6,206 nt of DNA, taken from an uncultured Burkholderiales bacterium (GTDB lineage: Bacteria > Pseudomonadota > Gammaproteobacteria > Burkholderiales > Burkholderiaceae_C). Location: NCBI GenBank assembly GCA_903925445.1, contig CAIYFE010000210.1, forward strand, positions 1-6,206. The letters run 5' to 3'. This document shows, piece by piece, positions 4,878 through 6,206 of the stretch (positions are counted from its first letter, which is position 1; each line of letters opens with the position of its first letter). The notes beneath the pieces are model-generated. The model did no database searches, was not told the origin of the DNA, and saw only the letters and a list, made by a program, of their open reading frames with translations. The position numbers were made by a program, and so were the translations under genes.

Positions 4878-6044
4878 ATGCAAGAAAAACAAGCGAATTA
4901 TCTCACCCGCATCTTGGATGACCCCCAAGCCATCGACCCCGCGCAATGGGATGCTTTGTGTGCGCAACAAGATGCGCCCTCGCCCTTCATGCGTCACGCT
5001 TACTTGCAGGCATTGCACACCAGCGCCAGCGCATGCGCCTCCACGGGCTGGGCTGGGCAGTTCGTCACGCTGTGGCAAGACGAGGCGCTGCAAGCGGCTT
5101 GCGCCATGTACGTCAAAAATCACTCCTACGGCGAATATGTGTTTGATTGGGCGTGGGCCAACGCTTACGAACAACACGGCTTGCAGTATTACCCCAAAGC
5201 CTTGATTGCCGTGCCTTTCACCCCTGTGCCGGGCTCGCGCTTGCTGGCGGTCAACGATGCCGCCCGCTTGGCGCTCTTGCGCGCATGTTTGGAACACGCA
5301 CAAAACTTGAACTTGTCGTCCCTGCACCTCTTGTTTGACAGCCCAGCAGACCGCGCGGCCTGCCAAGCTTTGCAATTGTTAGAACGACAAACCGTGCAAT
5401 TTCATTGGCACAACGCTGGTTTTGAAAATTTCGAAGCCTTTTTGGGCAGCTTGAACCAAGAAAAACGCAAAAAAATCAAACAAGAGCGCAAACGGGTGGC
5501 GCAAGCAGGCGTGACCTTCAGCGTTCACGAGGGCAAAAACATCACGTCCGAGCAATGGCAATTTTTCTACGCCTGCTATGAGCGCACCTACTTGGAGCAT
5601 GGCAACGCGCCCTACTTGACCCCGGCATTTTTCGAACAGATGCAGCAAAACATGCCGCAGCACTGGGTGATGTTCATCGCGCATCGTCAAGGTCACCCCA
5701 TTGCTTCAAGTTTGGTGGCGGTGCAGCAACTGGGCAGCGCCCAAGCTGTGGCCTACGGTCGCTACTGGGGAGCGCTAGAGCGGGTGGACTGCTTGCACTT
5801 TGAAGCTTGTTACTACCAACCTTTGATGTGGTGCATTGCACAAGGCGTCAGCCGCTTTGAAGGCGGCGCCCAAGGCGAGCACAAAATGTCGCGCGCCTTG
5901 ATGCCCACCCCCACTTACAGCGCCCATTGGTTGGCGCATCCAGCATTTGCAGATGCTGTGGAGCGGTTTTTAGAGCGAGAAACCGCTGGGGTAGAAAATT
6001 ATTTGACCCACTTGGCGCAACGCTCACCCTTCAAACAGACGTAA
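4878..6044 (+). CDS. FemAB-like / GNAT-fold N-acyltransferase (COG3146, DUF482 type)
   Basis: A 388-residue soluble protein without signal peptide or membrane segment. I recognise the DUF482/COG3146 pattern by its blocks: EYVFDWAWANAYEQHGLQYY (86-105), AVPFTPVPGSRLL (111-123), the basic stretch NQEKRKKIKQERKRV (193-207), the C-terminal acyltransferase half with GHPIASSLVAV (272-282), and HFEACYYQPLMWCI (307-320) followed by RFEGGAQGEHKMSR (326-339) and SAHW (348-351). The second half resembles the GNAT folds of FemA/B/X peptidoglycan aminoacyltransferases, so acyl or aminoacyl transfer is likely, but the substrate is unknown; the family is abundant in proteobacteria that have no Fem-type cross-bridges. 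ATG at 4878 follows a weak GAG (4869-4871). It is divergent from nadE, 27 bases between starts, and its TAA runs into the terminator stem, suggesting a single-gene transcript. Confidence 0.88.
   Translation: MQEKQANYLTRILDDPQAIDPAQWDALCAQQDAPSPFMRHAYLQALHTSASACASTGWAGQFVTLWQDEALQAACAMYVKNHSYGEYVFDWAWANAYEQHGLQYYPKALIAVPFTPVPGSRLLAVNDAARLALLRACLEHAQNLNLSSLHLLFDSPADRAACQALQLLERQTVQFHWHNAGFENFEAFLGSLNQEKRKKIKQERKRVAQAGVTFSVHEGKNITSEQWQFFYACYERTYLEHGNAPYLTPAFFEQMQQNMPQHWVMFIAHRQGHPIASSLVAVQQLGSAQAVAYGRYWGALERVDCLHFEACYYQPLMWCIAQGVSRFEGGAQGEHKMSRALMPTPTYSAHWLAHPAFADAVERFLERETAGVENYLTHLAQRSPFKQT
4897..4905 (-). promoter_or_regulatory. Candidate extended -10 promoter for nadE-glnB
   Basis: The - strand reads TGAGATAAT: a TGn extension followed by GATAAT, five of six bases of TATAAT. 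It lies 46 bases upstream of the nadE ATG and would give a leader of about 40 bases. No good -35 is seen 15-18 bases upstream, which is tolerated for extended -10 promoters. It falls within codons 7-10 of the divergent FemAB-like gene. Confidence 0.35.
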
Positions 6045-6069
6045 AAAAGCCCGCAAGCGCGGGCTTTTT
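6044..6069. terminator. Bidirectional rho-independent terminator between the FemAB-like gene and ppa
   Basis: The inverted repeat GCCCGC (6049-6054) / GCGGGC (6059-6064) closes an AAGC loop and is flanked by five A on the left and five T on the right, which extend the stem to 11 pairs. Read on either strand it is a GC-rich hairpin followed by a U tract, so it can end both convergent transcripts. The left arm begins at the last base of the TAA stop (6042-6044) of the FemAB-like gene; the ppa stop is 18 bases beyond the right arm. Confidence 0.93.
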
Positions 6070-6087
6070 GGCGAAAGCGAAAAAACC

Positions 6088-6206
6088 TCACGCTTGCGCT
6101 TTGTTGTAAGCGGCAATGCCGTCGGTGATTTCTTTTTTCGCAGACTCGGGGCCTTCCCAGCCTTTGACTTTGACCCATTTGCCTTTTTCCAAGTCTTTGT
6201 AATGCT
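6088..6206 (-). CDS. ppa: Soluble inorganic pyrophosphatase, C-terminal part (5' end outside window)
   Basis: The last 38 residues, ending at TGA (6090-6088), read HYKDLEKGKWVKVKGWEGP, then SAKKEITDGIAAYNKAQA. The HYKDLEKGKWVKV-GWE block is nearly identical to the C-terminus of E. coli family I pyrophosphatase as I recall it (about 176 residues in total), including the Tyr and Lys of HYKDLE that contact pyrophosphate in the active site. The enzyme hydrolyses PPi to two phosphates in the cytosol, using Mg2+, and so drives biosynthetic reactions that release PPi, among them the NadE reaction. It converges on the FemAB-like gene and shares its terminator. The other catalytic residues lie outside the window. 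Confidence 0.93.
   Translation of the reverse strand, partial: HYKDLEKGKWVKVKGWEGPESAKKEITDGIAAYNKAQA

Noticed and set aside
4851..5375. Open frame extending nadE upstream by 175 residues on the - strand
   Set aside because: It is antisense to the FemAB-like gene, the added residues show no domain I recognise, and the nadE family N-terminus begins exactly at 4850. Open antisense frames are common over GC-biased codons.
1..6206. Mobile element, CRISPR, tRNA, riboswitch or defence system
   Set aside because: No transposase, integrase, direct-repeat array, cloverleaf or effector domain was seen; all long stretches are accounted for by chromosomal genes with similar codon use.

Overview
The window reads as an ordinary, gene-dense chromosomal segment of a betaproteobacterium, most likely Burkholderiales and probably Comamonadaceae (Limnohabitans/Rhodoferax-like). 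I infer this from protein sequence, from the DUF3619/DUF3106/RDD gene order after a sigma factor, and from moderately high GC; no rRNA or other taxonomic marker is present. Nearly every base is coding. I see no mobile element, CRISPR array, tRNA or rRNA.

Left block (1-2823, + strand): six tightly packed genes that look like one operon. They are the C-terminal end of an ECF-type sigma factor, a single-pass membrane DUF3619 protein, an exported DUF3106 helical-repeat protein, an RDD-family membrane protein, diacylglycerol kinase (dgkA) and a LOG-family nucleotide 5'-monophosphate phosphoribohydrolase. Three of the five junctions are 4-base ATGA overlaps and the other two gaps are 1 and 4 bases. 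The first three genes have the topology of a sigma / membrane anti-sigma / periplasmic sensor module, but that function is inferred.

Middle block (2820-4850, - strand): nadE, a glutamine-dependent NAD+ synthetase, is followed 30 bases downstream by a GlnB-type PII signal protein. This links NAD+ synthesis, which consumes glutamine, to the cell's nitrogen/carbon sensor. The PII gene converges on the LOG gene and their stop codons overlap, with no terminator between them.

Right block (4878-6206): a FemAB/GNAT-fold protein (COG3146/DUF482 type) is divergent from nadE with only 27 bases between the start codons, so promoter elements must overlap coding sequence. It ends in a strong bidirectional hairpin terminator shared with the convergent gene ppa (soluble inorganic pyrophosphatase), of which only the last 38 residues are in the window.

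I found no clear new system. The best candidates for a second look are the sigma-DUF3619-DUF3106 module with its 18-residue repeat, the nadE-glnB pairing, and the compressed divergent and convergent gene boundaries.
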